This document shows, one piece after another, positions 1-8,642 of a stretch of 58,115 bases of DNA (the first letter of the stretch is position 1; each line of letters begins with the position of its first letter). The notes below the pieces were generated by a model. That model saw nothing but the letters and a program-made list of their open reading frames with translations, was not told the origin of the DNA and searched no databases. Source of the DNA: Flavobacteriaceae bacterium (lineage in GTDB: Bacteria > Bacteroidota > Bacteroidia > Flavobacteriales > Flavobacteriaceae); the NCBI GenBank assembly GCA_021648755.1, contig JAKISG010000014.1, positions 1 through 58,115 of the forward strand. The letters are read 5' to 3'. The position numbers and the translations under genes are program-made.

Positions 1-456
1 GCAGCAAAACCAGAGAGTTGGAAAACCACAACAAACGATATAAAAGCCATTAGAACCAGAAGCGGGCATACCATAGAATTTAATGATGCCAAAGGAGCAG
101 AAAGTATTACCATTACCGATATTAATAGCAATAGGATTTATATTGACACTGCTAATAATAACATTACCGTTAATGCCAATGAAACTATGACATTTAATGC
201 GAAGAATATTAATATTAATGCTAGTGAAGAAATAAATATTAATGCAGGAACCAATATGACAACAAAGGTCATAGAAGACCATTCAATATCTTCTAAAAAC
301 TCAACGGAAATGGTAGAAGAAGACAAAGTACTCTCTGCAAAAGAAATTTTAGAAAATGCAGAAAAAGTACGTATTGAAAGTACCCATAAAAATATGGAAC
401 TAGTATGCTCTAAGCAAGTTGATATACAGGCCGATGATAAAATAAAGTTATTTTAA
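1..456 (+). CDS. vgrG: T6SS VgrG spike protein, C-terminal part (5' end outside window)
   Basis: The reading frame is open from base 1 and gives about 151 residues ending at 456, so only the C-terminus is present. The opening residues have the RTRSGHTIEFND type of motif that starts the gp5-like spike segment of VgrG proteins. After it come alternating Asn/Ile/Ala strands (ININ, ITVNAN, ININA) as expected of a triple-stranded beta-helix needle. VgrG trimers form the tip of the T6SS puncturing device and carry PAAR-type cones and effectors. The next genes include a PAAR-like effector candidate, which supports a VgrG cargo cluster of the Bacteroidetes subtype iii. A related contractile injection system spike is the alternative. 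Confidence 0.8.
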   Translation, partial: AAKPESWKTTTNDIKAIRTRSGHTIEFNDAKGAESITITDINSNRIYIDTANNNITVNANETMTFNAKNININASEEININAGTNMTTKVIEDHSISSKNSTEMVEEDKVLSAKEILENAEKVRIESTHKNMELVCSKQVDIQADDKIKLF

Positions 457-472
457 TTTATTTAATTAGGTA

Positions 473-1435
473 ATGACTAAATGGAATTTTGGTAATGATA
501 TTGTAAAAGAAGAAAAAGTTATAACCTTTTTTAAATACAATCCAATTGATGTTAAAAGAACTTATGGAGTACTCTTAATTTTTCAAAATGAAAAACAAAA
601 CAAATTACAAATTCATTTTGAAATAGAAATTATCTGTTTAAAAAAGATAGGTCGTTTTTATATTTTTGAGATTAATAAAAAACAAGTTTATGTTAATGAA
701 AAAAAACCAAATACAACAATAGATGAATTAGTAGAAAAGTGTGGTAACGTATTATATCCATTACAAATAAAAGTAAATAGTATAGGGTTGGTTACTACTA
801 TTATAAACCATAAGGCAATTCAAAACCGATGGGTAATAGTGCAACAAAAAATAAAACAAGCCTATAAAGGAAAAGAAGTTAACTTACTATTAAAAAACAT
901 GAATGCTACTTTACAAGATACAGATAAAACAACTCTTTTTTTACAAAGAGATTGGTTTATGAGTTTGTTTTTTACCTCTATTTATCAAAATAATAAAAAA
1001 GATATTAAATATTTTCCTTTTATACCATATACCTCTGGTGTAGCTTATGAAATAAAACAAATTTATAAGAATTATACACATAAAAAAGGCACTATGATTA
1101 TAGAGCAAAAAGGAGAATGTATTGATACTAGAAGCGAATCAGACATCTTACAAGGTAATTTAATACTTGTAAACAAAGGTGAGATTGTAAAAGGAATATC
1201 CGATTTAAAATATCATATCCATAAAAATTCTTCAATAGTAGATGCAATCATAGGTAGTTGTCAAATTGATTTTCCTTCAGGAAAAAATAAAAAAGTAATT
1301 ATTGAAATATATAATTTAAAAGAAAAAACACCTAAAACAGAGACTGAAAGAAATGAAGAACAAGAAGAATTAGAGAAGAAAATACCGCAACCAAAAAAAC
1401 AAAAAAAGAAATATTTTTCTTTTTGGAAAAAATAA
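473..1435 (+). CDS. Hypothetical protein of the VgrG cargo cluster
   Basis: This 320-residue protein starts 16 bases after the vgrG stop and ends 19 bases before the PAAR-like gene, so it is probably co-transcribed with both. No signal peptide or membrane span is visible. The first 280 residues look like a mixed alpha/beta globular protein. The last 40 are a charged tail rich in Glu, Lys and Gln ending in a basic aromatic stretch. I do not recognise the family. Its place between spike and PAAR-like protein suggests an adaptor or chaperone that loads the effector onto VgrG, but this rests on position only. Confidence 0.6.
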   Translation: MTKWNFGNDIVKEEKVITFFKYNPIDVKRTYGVLLIFQNEKQNKLQIHFEIEIICLKKIGRFYIFEINKKQVYVNEKKPNTTIDELVEKCGNVLYPLQIKVNSIGLVTTIINHKAIQNRWVIVQQKIKQAYKGKEVNLLLKNMNATLQDTDKTTLFLQRDWFMSLFFTSIYQNNKKDIKYFPFIPYTSGVAYEIKQIYKNYTHKKGTMIIEQKGECIDTRSESDILQGNLILVNKGEIVKGISDLKYHIHKNSSIVDAIIGSCQIDFPSGKNKKVIIEIYNLKEKTPKTETERNEEQEELEKKIPQPKKQKKKYFSFWKK

Positions 1436-1454
1436 ATTTAATAAAACAGAGATT

Positions 1455-3443
1455 ATGAGCACAGGTCATGTAGTCGTAGAAGGAGCAATTTGTAAGTGTA
1501 AATTTGGTTTTACACCAGATAGTTTGGTTGTACAAACACAAAATAAAGCATTTATTAATGATAGTGTTGCAAGTAAAAAATTGATTGGTAACACTATGGA
1601 TTTAGGAATTCCCTTTCAGGCAAAAACTTTCGGAAAATGTAAATTACAACCTACATCTAGTAGTCATTTACCTTGTGTCCCTGCTATTACACAATGGACC
1701 GATTTTTACGATAAAGTTTACCTATCTAATAACGGACAAATATTAACAGAAAAAAGCAAAGCAACTTGTGCTATTGCAGGATCACCTTGTATCGAATTTA
1801 TTTGGCACGGTCAAACTGCAGGTATTGCAAGTACTGCCATAGAAGAAGCTGATGAAGAAGTACAAAGTCAACTCAACCCTTTGGTAAATACCAAAAAAAT
1901 GGAGGAGTCTTATGACAATCACTTAGAAGAAGGTAATGTTGAACCACAAAAAGAAAAAGAAAAAGTTATCTCAGTCAATTCAGAACTTTACTTAGGTAAT
2001 GATACCCTTTTAAAAACACCCTACCTCCATAGCACAGAAACCATAAATTTTGAAAGTTCAAAACCATTTATTATTGGTTTAAAAGCAATTTTTGGAGATA
2101 CTATTAAACATACCGCAATAAAACAATTTAAAAACGACTTAGAAGAAGGAAAAATACCACTACCCGAATGGAAAATAGAACGATCACTCTCTGATTCAGA
2201 AGCAGGATTTCATAAAGAAGGTACAATACATTTAAACGAAAAATTAATCTTAAAAGCAGAAAAAGACCCTGCTACAAATTGGTTATTATTTAGAGTAATT
2301 ATAGAAGAAATAGGTCATTATATAGATTACCTACTAAGAAACCAATACGACACCATTGGTGGAGATGCCCCTGGTGACGAAGGAACCCTTTTTGCTGCCG
2401 ATTTTATTAAATATAATAAATTATTAACTAAAGATTTTGAATTTGCTACTTTTCATATTAAATCAGAAGGTGGAAGTGTAAGAAAATTTATAGCAAAAGT
2501 TAGTGCCAACCAACCTAATAGAGAACAAAAAGCAAAAGAACTCCTTTTTATTGAAGACGATAATGATGACCATGGCATTGTTACCTTAAATTCAGGAGAA
2601 CAAATTAAGGTAGAATTTTTTAAGATTCGTGGAATGGGAGCTGTACATGAAAATATAACTAAACAGGCTGCTGAAATAGCAAGAGTTGTATATGATTACC
2701 GACTCGATGAAGGAGTCGCATGGCCAGACGCCCCTTGTGAAAGTGATGAAATAGAAACCTGTTATGTTAATATGATTCGATTTATGGATAATCCAAAAGG
2801 AAACAAATTGGCATATAGAAGTCATAATGGGGACCTATCCTATTGGCACTCTATGGCACCTCCTGGTGATTTTACAAATGAAGAAGTAGTTGATTTAATA
2901 ATCAAACAAGCAAAAAAATGGTATGAAGAAGGAATTAATACTAAGAATGTAGAATTAATTGACCCAACTGAAACACTATTTACCTCAGAGAAACTCAAGA
3001 CAGATAAAGAAGAAAGTGATGGCTTATTTCATATTGGTAAAATTCTTCATATGGTACAAGATTCATATTCAGAAGCACATGTAATCAGAAATGATCAAAA
3101 TGAAATAATACAAATACAATCATATACAGGGCAAGATGAACATAAACATGGAGTTGCCGATGCTGTAAGTCAAAAAGGTAAAATAATTAAAATCAAAGGC
3201 TTTAGTCCTTTTGATGCATCTAATGAAGAAGTAAATGCTGTAGCAGGAGCATTAGACGCTAGAAAAGCGTCGATACAAATATTAACTCTCTATAAAAATA
3301 GAGCTCCTGTTAAAAACTTAGAAAAATTTCTACGAGATGTAGTATATAAATTTGGTTATGATAAAGAAATGAAGATTTTTGCACAAAATAAAAAAACAGG
3401 AGGAACTTCAGAGAAGTTCAAACATAAAGACGAAGATAAGTAA
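1455..3443 (+). CDS. PAAR-like (DUF4280) protein with zinc-phospholipase-C-like C-terminal domain; probable T6SS effector
   Basis: The protein has 662 residues. Residues 1-120 resemble DUF4280 PAAR-like cones, with paired cysteines (C13, C15, C62, C74, C105, C112) and a short hydrophobic loop. Residues 160-390 contain EEIGHYIDYLL (284-294) and a following APGDEG, a metal-site-like pattern. Residues 395-570 resemble the zinc phospholipase C / S1-P1 nuclease fold. Visible there are H398, WPD (423-425), H457, H465, HIGKILHMVQDSYSEAH (526-542) and HKHGVAD (563-569), and the HxxxD plus later His spacing matches that family. PAAR-like proteins cap VgrG, so this is probably a specialised effector attacking lipid or nucleic acid. 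The substrate is inference. The next gene, two bases downstream, is the likely immunity partner. Confidence 0.75.
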   Translation: MSTGHVVVEGAICKCKFGFTPDSLVVQTQNKAFINDSVASKKLIGNTMDLGIPFQAKTFGKCKLQPTSSSHLPCVPAITQWTDFYDKVYLSNNGQILTEKSKATCAIAGSPCIEFIWHGQTAGIASTAIEEADEEVQSQLNPLVNTKKMEESYDNHLEEGNVEPQKEKEKVISVNSELYLGNDTLLKTPYLHSTETINFESSKPFIIGLKAIFGDTIKHTAIKQFKNDLEEGKIPLPEWKIERSLSDSEAGFHKEGTIHLNEKLILKAEKDPATNWLLFRVIIEEIGHYIDYLLRNQYDTIGGDAPGDEGTLFAADFIKYNKLLTKDFEFATFHIKSEGGSVRKFIAKVSANQPNREQKAKELLFIEDDNDDHGIVTLNSGEQIKVEFFKIRGMGAVHENITKQAAEIARVVYDYRLDEGVAWPDAPCESDEIETCYVNMIRFMDNPKGNKLAYRSHNGDLSYWHSMAPPGDFTNEEVVDLIIKQAKKWYEEGINTKNVELIDPTETLFTSEKLKTDKEESDGLFHIGKILHMVQDSYSEAHVIRNDQNEIIQIQSYTGQDEHKHGVADAVSQKGKIIKIKGFSPFDASNEEVNAVAGALDARKASIQILTLYKNRAPVKNLEKFLRDVVYKFGYDKEMKIFAQNKKTGGTSEKFKHKDEDK

Positions 3444-3445
3444 TA

Positions 3446-4072
3446 ATGAAAAAATTTAAATATATGGGGCTTATATTATTGACTGTGATTTTTTTTATTG
3501 CTTGTTATATCTATTATTTATCTATTCAAAGAGATACCAAGGTTTGGACAAAGGAAGTTGAAGTAGCAGAAAATATAAAAATTCCAATAGAATTTATGAC
3601 ATCTCAAAAAAAATATTATGGAGGGCATGCATTTGGCTGGGGAGGCGGAGACTATACAGGCTATATTAAGTTCAATTATAAAGGTATTTTCTATGATGAC
3701 AATGCGCCACATACACCTATAGTAATTAAATATTATAAAGAAAATTTCTATATCGTATATTTTGATAGAGAAACTGATTTTCATAAAATAATGTTTAGAT
3801 TTTTTAAATCTCAAACAGAGGGAAATTTTAAAGAAATTAACAGAAATCAATTCCCTAAACATTTAGCTATTCAAAACAGATGGTTTAAAAAAGGAAGTGC
3901 TTCTAAAGATATTTTAAAACAATTGGATATTTCACGAATGGGAAATTCATTAACAGCAAAAATTTGGTATTACTTAAAAACTGGAATTAACTATCATGAG
4001 TCCCCTTATTATGTTCCTGAAAATTTATTAAAAGAATACAAAAAAGAAAATTTTACAGATTTAGTAGAATAA
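3446..4072 (+). CDS. Membrane-anchored protein, probable immunity to the preceding effector
   Basis: The 208-residue protein has one N-terminal hydrophobic segment (about residues 6-27) after a basic start. The remainder would face the periplasm, possibly anchored by the uncleaved segment; a Cys at the end of the segment could also be lipidated. The body is basic and rich in Tyr and Phe. The start is two bases after the effector stop, the tight coupling usual for effector-immunity pairs. A periplasmic location would fit a phospholipase that acts there. The family is unknown to me. A shortened relative follows immediately, sharing motifs such as PKHLAIQNRW and YKKENFT. Confidence 0.6.
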   Translation: MKKFKYMGLILLTVIFFIACYIYYLSIQRDTKVWTKEVEVAENIKIPIEFMTSQKKYYGGHAFGWGGGDYTGYIKFNYKGIFYDDNAPHTPIVIKYYKENFYIVYFDRETDFHKIMFRFFKSQTEGNFKEINRNQFPKHLAIQNRWFKKGSASKDILKQLDISRMGNSLTAKIWYYLKTGINYHESPYYVPENLLKEYKKENFTDLVE

Positions 4073-4127
4073 AATTAATTGCAATCATTTTTAAAAATGA
4101 GTAGTATAAAATATAAATAAAACATTA

Positions 4128-4412
4128 ATGAAGTTTTTAAAATATATAGAGTTTATAGTAATTAAAGCAACTGATTACCCTAAGCATTTAGCTGTACAAA
4201 ACCGTTGGCTTAATACATATAATAATAAAGAAAAAAATGTAAAAAATGTAAAAAATTTAAACCCACAAAAATTAATAGTCGCAATGACTGTTCAGATTTG
4301 GTATATGATTGAAGGAAAAAAATCCCTTTTTACACATAACACTATAATACCTGTGAAATTTATTGAAAAATATAAAAAAGAAAACTTTACAAATCTAGGA
4401 ATAACCTTATAA
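4128..4412 (+). CDS. Truncated duplicate of the upstream immunity candidate
   Basis: These 94 residues align with the last roughly 95 residues of the preceding 208-residue protein. PKHLAVQNRW matches PKHLAIQNRW, IWYMIEGK matches IWYYLKTG, and EKYKKENFTNL matches KEYKKENFTDL. The N-terminal membrane anchor and first half are missing, so the product would be cytoplasmic or unstable. The divergence shows the duplication is not recent. The copy may be a decaying remnant, or an immunity variant to a lost effector. Whether it is translated cannot be told; the ATG at 4128 has no obvious ribosome site, which is normal here. Confidence 0.5.
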   Translation: MKFLKYIEFIVIKATDYPKHLAVQNRWLNTYNNKEKNVKNVKNLNPQKLIVAMTVQIWYMIEGKKSLFTHNTIIPVKFIEKYKKENFTNLGITL

Positions 4413-4437
4413 TAATGCTCCAAAATAATATAAAATT

Positions 4438-7400
4438 ATGGTAAGTAAGAATAAAATAAAAGTAACACCTTCAGACAATGTAAAAGTAGATGAATCTAAA
4501 CATTTAATAACTGTAGATGCAGGAACTAAAGTTACAGTTCAACTTGCAGATGTAGGTGAACTAACTAAAGAAGATTTAAAAAAGGTAAGATGGGTTGCAA
4601 GTATGTTTCATATAACCCCAAGTAATTCTAGAATTCACGCTACAGAAAAAGGTAGTCGCGTTGAATTTACGATACCAAAAATATTTTCTGGTGGTGGACT
4701 AGGCTGGTTAGAACCTATATTAGAAGGAGAAAAACCAAAATTTAAGGTACCCTATGGTTATTTTATAAACTCTTACGGTAAACCTAGTATTGATAGAATA
4801 GAATGGAGAGCGTATAGAAAAGAAAATAATGGACCAATAATTTCTGGTGATAAGTTTTTTACTGAAGCAGTACAACTACATATTTACACCACAGGATTAT
4901 ATGGTCATGATTTAAAAATTAGATTAAAATATTTTAAATATTTTAAATATATAAATTATGAACTAGATTTAGATGAAGATGTAGAAAATGATGAAAATGT
5001 ACTTAGCAAATTCTTTAGAAGAGAAGTAAAAGTATATAAAGACCCAAATGATGAAACAAAAAAAGAACAAAAAGTAATAATCAATATTCGTATAGAAAAT
5101 AGTTGGACATTTGCTGGAGATGAATTAGAAATAGTACCTATTATTAGTTCTTATATAACTGGTTTAAATAAAAAAACATTTGATGAAAATGCTTTAAAAG
5201 TTAGAAAAAGAAAATCCGAAGATAGAACAATTATTTCATCAACAAAATCTGGTAATAAGCCAACTATTATTGGTAATATTGTCACAGATACAGCCGAGTT
5301 TAAACCTTGTTTTTTTACAAAAATTGAAGCTACCTATAGCAAAGGAGATGAAGATACTACTGCTGTTATTTACGACTCTAAACAAGGTTTAAAACCCACA
5401 ATAATGTCATTTGCTACTGTTGCAGGACCTAGATATGCTAGAAGAGAAGTTAAAATAGTATTAGATACCGATTTAGAAAACTGCTTATATGCAAATAATG
5501 AACGCTTAAAACATGAAACCCGAGTTATTGACCTGTCTGAAATAGAAGATGCTGTTGTGGTAGAATCATCTTCAAAAAATAAAGGATACCGCCTTACAGA
5601 TAAACAAGAAATAATAGCAAAAAATCTAGAGTTTGGTCAAGAAGATGGTGACCATATGGATAATAATGATAATGACGAATTTAATAAAGACCATGTTTTT
5701 ATAAAAGCATCATCAAGTACTATTGTTGGCGGTTTAGGAAGAGTTTCTGGAAAAGTATTTAATAGACCTCGTAAAAATTATACTGACAAAGCAACCTCTG
5801 ATTCAGAAGTCATTATAGAAGTACCCTATAAATACGGAAAAACAACTAAAAATGAACGATTAGTAGATGTTTTAAAACACATTTGGCCTGCTAGTAAATC
5901 AAATATACAACAATACCCTATAGCATTACACACATGTAGGCAACCAAATAAATTAATTAATGTTGACGTTTACCCTGATATAAAATGGACTTTACAATTT
6001 TGTTATAATAGTGACCACGAAAAATTTATAGAAGTTCGAAAAAAATATAAAGACTATCAAGTAAGAATAGAAGAGGTAGAAAGCGACGCAAAAGAAACTT
6101 ATGATAGTAAAATTGAGCATAATGAAGACCTTGCAGATAAATATAAAAAATTAACTAAAGAAATTAAAAGGAGTGGAGAAAAGAACGAGAAAAAAATTAA
6201 AAAACTAGAAAAAGAACTAAAAAATTTAAAAGGAAAAGAAAAAATTAAAACCAATAGAAAATTAGTAGATTTAAAAAATCGTAAAAAAGAATTTAACAAT
6301 CAACAAAAAAAATATAAAAAAAGGCAAGAAAAATATCTAGAAAAATCAAAAAAACACCAAAAAAGTAAAAAGAAATATACTAAAACTAATAAAAACAACG
6401 AACCATCTATAGCAAAACCTGAACTATATAATTTTGAAGATAACTTAGAAAAAGGACTGTCTGACATTGTTTTGTCACTATGGGCAGAATGGGATAGACC
6501 TGCCGAAAAATTTGAAGTAACTGCTCATTATCAAAAATATAAATTATTACTCGAAAATATTTTGAAATTTAAAAAATTTGTAGAAGATATATTTGCAGGA
6601 AAAAAGAAAGGAAATATAGATAAAAAGGGTAAACGATATGGCAAAAATAACCCCAAACCAAAAACAAAAAAACCAGATGCTACAGAAGCAGAAATGGCAA
6701 AAAAATTAGAAATTATAAGTGCATTTGCCCCTAAACCGTTGGCTTCTGTTAATATTATACCACCATCTATTGCATTAGCAGGTAGTTGGTATGCAGAAAA
6801 TCCAAAAAGCGAAAAACAAAATGAAATAGGCACTAATTTAGAATTAGCAGCAATATTAGACCCAATCGTAGGCGCAGAAATTGTACTAAACTTTATGGCA
6901 TTAGCCCAAAGAGCTCACCCTGTTGCAAATTTTGCTCTAGGTATGATGGAGTTAGGCGGATTTGAAGTGCGGTTAGACCTTACCGTTTCTGGTGCGGTGT
7001 TCTGTAAAGGGCTTTTACAATACAATACCACATCTGGTAAAAACAATATTACTCCTGGAGATATTAAAGACCTTAAAGATCCCGAAGATGACGCTCCGCT
7101 AGAAATTGGTGGTCGTATTGAAATGGAAGTCTATGCAGGTATTAAATATATTAAAAAATATGAAGCCTGGGGTTATGAAGCAGAAATTAAATTAAGAGCT
7201 TATGCCACCGTAGTAACAGGGATCACATTAGCAGGCTATGTAGAATGGATAAAAGATAACCCAAAATATCCAGACGGGGTTTACCTTAACCCTAAATTAA
7301 CCTTTCACGGTTTAACGGTTAGCCTTGTAGCAAAAGGAGAAGGGGAAGTAAATAACGATAATGATGAACTTATAGCAGAAATTGATCTAGAATCGGGCGG

Positions 7401-7473
7401 TGAATTTATAGTGATGGACCCTTACGAAGCGGTTTTAGATTTTAAAATCCCCTTAGTAGCAGACAATAACTAA
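4438..7473 (+). CDS. Large T6SS-cluster protein with central coiled coil
   Basis: The protein has 1011 residues and no signal peptide. Residues 1-500 look beta-rich. Residues about 520-655 are extremely Lys/Glu-rich and should form a long coiled coil. Residues about 720-1000 have small-residue and hydrophobic stretches (IALAGSWYAEN, LDPIVGAEIVLNFMA, GITLAGYVEW) that could be amphipathic or pore-like. It lies in the same operon as the VgrG, PAAR-like and immunity genes, with a lipoprotein gene nine bases downstream that could be its immunity partner. I do not recognise the family. A second large effector with membrane-active C-terminus is one reading, a structural cargo protein another. Confidence 0.6.
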   Translation: MVSKNKIKVTPSDNVKVDESKHLITVDAGTKVTVQLADVGELTKEDLKKVRWVASMFHITPSNSRIHATEKGSRVEFTIPKIFSGGGLGWLEPILEGEKPKFKVPYGYFINSYGKPSIDRIEWRAYRKENNGPIISGDKFFTEAVQLHIYTTGLYGHDLKIRLKYFKYFKYINYELDLDEDVENDENVLSKFFRREVKVYKDPNDETKKEQKVIINIRIENSWTFAGDELEIVPIISSYITGLNKKTFDENALKVRKRKSEDRTIISSTKSGNKPTIIGNIVTDTAEFKPCFFTKIEATYSKGDEDTTAVIYDSKQGLKPTIMSFATVAGPRYARREVKIVLDTDLENCLYANNERLKHETRVIDLSEIEDAVVVESSSKNKGYRLTDKQEIIAKNLEFGQEDGDHMDNNDNDEFNKDHVFIKASSSTIVGGLGRVSGKVFNRPRKNYTDKATSDSEVIIEVPYKYGKTTKNERLVDVLKHIWPASKSNIQQYPIALHTCRQPNKLINVDVYPDIKWTLQFCYNSDHEKFIEVRKKYKDYQVRIEEVESDAKETYDSKIEHNEDLADKYKKLTKEIKRSGEKNEKKIKKLEKELKNLKGKEKIKTNRKLVDLKNRKKEFNNQQKKYKKRQEKYLEKSKKHQKSKKKYTKTNKNNEPSIAKPELYNFEDNLEKGLSDIVLSLWAEWDRPAEKFEVTAHYQKYKLLLENILKFKKFVEDIFAGKKKGNIDKKGKRYGKNNPKPKTKKPDATEAEMAKKLEIISAFAPKPLASVNIIPPSIALAGSWYAENPKSEKQNEIGTNLELAAILDPIVGAEIVLNFMALAQRAHPVANFALGMMELGGFEVRLDLTVSGAVFCKGLLQYNTTSGKNNITPGDIKDLKDPEDDAPLEIGGRIEMEVYAGIKYIKKYEAWGYEAEIKLRAYATVVTGITLAGYVEWIKDNPKYPDGVYLNPKLTFHGLTVSLVAKGEGEVNNDNDELIAEIDLESGGEFIVMDPYEAVLDFKIPLVADNN

Positions 7474-7482
7474 ATTTTAATA

Positions 7483-8499
7483 ATGAACAAACTAATTTTA
7501 TATACCATAGTATTGACCTCTCTTTCTTGCGGTCCAAATAATAAAACAAATAATATGACAGCACAATACAGCCAACAAGACATTTTAGACCTTTATAAAA
7601 CAGTACAGCACTATGAAGAAGAAACCCATTATGGCGTACGTATTAGATCTGCCAATTGTAATTTTGAGATACTAATAAATGATAAAAAAGTATTTCAAAC
7701 AAATACAAGCGAAGTAGGTCTTGTAATTAATGGTGCTTATGCCCCTATTAATTATGGTATTTTAAAAAGCGGTTTGCAACAAATAACCATTAGAATGTTA
7801 CGACCAGTAATAGATAGTAAAACAGAAATAAAAGAACCTACTTTAGCAAATGCTCAATTAGATGTAGAAATTGTTGCTGATGATTTTACGGATGGCGGAC
7901 CTAATGGAGAATACACCATATATGAGTGGGAGTCACCCAAAGAAGTAAAATTTATAAAGTCAGAAGGTATAGAAATGCCCTATTTCACCCAACCTGAATT
8001 AACTTTTTTTGAACATAAAGACAGTTTTAAAGCAGACATACCTTATACTATTGTAGGTTGGAGCGAATCGGTTAACTTATATACTACAGACCCTGAAAAA
8101 TTAAAAAAACTAACCGAAGAAGTACTTACTGTATTTAAAGAACTACAGCAAGATTTTCAAAATAAAAAAAGAGAAAAGTTAGCTAATACATTCTATAATC
8201 ATGAAAAAAGAATGGCGCAGCAAATTTACCATTCAAAAGAAGATGTAAAAAAACAATGGGAGAATTATTTTAAAGGTTACCAACACCAAGATTTTAAAAT
8301 GATGCCACTTATAAATTTTAAACTGGTATTTTATGGCAATGGTAAAATGGTTACCTTAGAACAAATAGGGCCAAAATACCAATGGGAATCTTCACTTTGG
8401 TCAAGATGCATTAAAAAAAATAGCCTATACTATTCTGATTCTTATTACGGCTTTTCACTACACCGCCCAAAACGAGGAGCTAAACTAGAATTAATTTAA
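7483..8499 (+). CDS. Lipoprotein of the T6SS cluster, probably frameshifted near its 3' end
   Basis: As it stands the protein has 338 residues. It begins with a lipoprotein signal (residues 1-15, lipobox LTSLSC, Cys16) and is predicted to be periplasmic or outer-membrane anchored. The rest is globular with no motif I recognise. It follows the 1011-residue protein by nine bases and is the last gene before a strong hairpin, so an immunity role for the large upstream protein is plausible. The stop at 8497 seems premature. A coding-like frame continues from 8484 to 8600 in another register and ends exactly inside the terminator, suggesting loss of one A near 8490. Confidence 0.6.
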   Translation: MNKLILYTIVLTSLSCGPNNKTNNMTAQYSQQDILDLYKTVQHYEEETHYGVRIRSANCNFEILINDKKVFQTNTSEVGLVINGAYAPINYGILKSGLQQITIRMLRPVIDSKTEIKEPTLANAQLDVEIVADDFTDGGPNGEYTIYEWESPKEVKFIKSEGIEMPYFTQPELTFFEHKDSFKADIPYTIVGWSESVNLYTTDPEKLKKLTEEVLTVFKELQQDFQNKKREKLANTFYNHEKRMAQQIYHSKEDVKKQWENYFKGYQHQDFKMMPLINFKLVFYGNGKMVTLEQIGPKYQWESSLWSRCIKKNSLYYSDSYYGFSLHRPKRGAKLELI

Positions 8500-8600
8500 A
8501 AAACAACCATATTTATGCTAAAACAGATGTATTACTTTTTTTTGAATTAAACGAGCGACTCATCAAAAGAATGCTAGTCAGTCAAAAAAGAGAAGGTTAA
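8484..8600 (+). pseudogene. Out-of-frame C-terminal tail of the preceding lipoprotein gene
   Basis: This open stretch of 38 codons is in a different register from the upstream lipoprotein. Its translation includes IYAKTDVLLFFELNERL and IKRMLVSQKREG, which look like a real protein end. Adding one A in the GAATT at 8488-8492 would join it to the lipoprotein through KLEINLKNN. Its stop (8598-8600) sits inside the terminator palindrome, as native gene ends often do. A sequencing error could produce the same picture. Confidence 0.45.
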
Positions 8601-8616
8601 AATTTTAACCTTCTCT
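8589..8616. terminator. 28-bp perfect palindrome, probable bidirectional terminator
   Basis: The two arms read agagaaggttaaaa and its exact complement with no unpaired loop. The element lies between converging transcription units: the T6SS cargo cluster on the plus strand and the T9SS cargo gene on the minus strand. Confidence 0.7.
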
Positions 8617-8642
8617 CTGTAGATAAATAATTATAATAAAAT

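Noticed and set aside
780..850. AIQNRW motif in the 320-residue protein resembling the immunity candidates' AIQNRW
   Set aside because: Only about seven residues match, with no similarity around them; probably chance.
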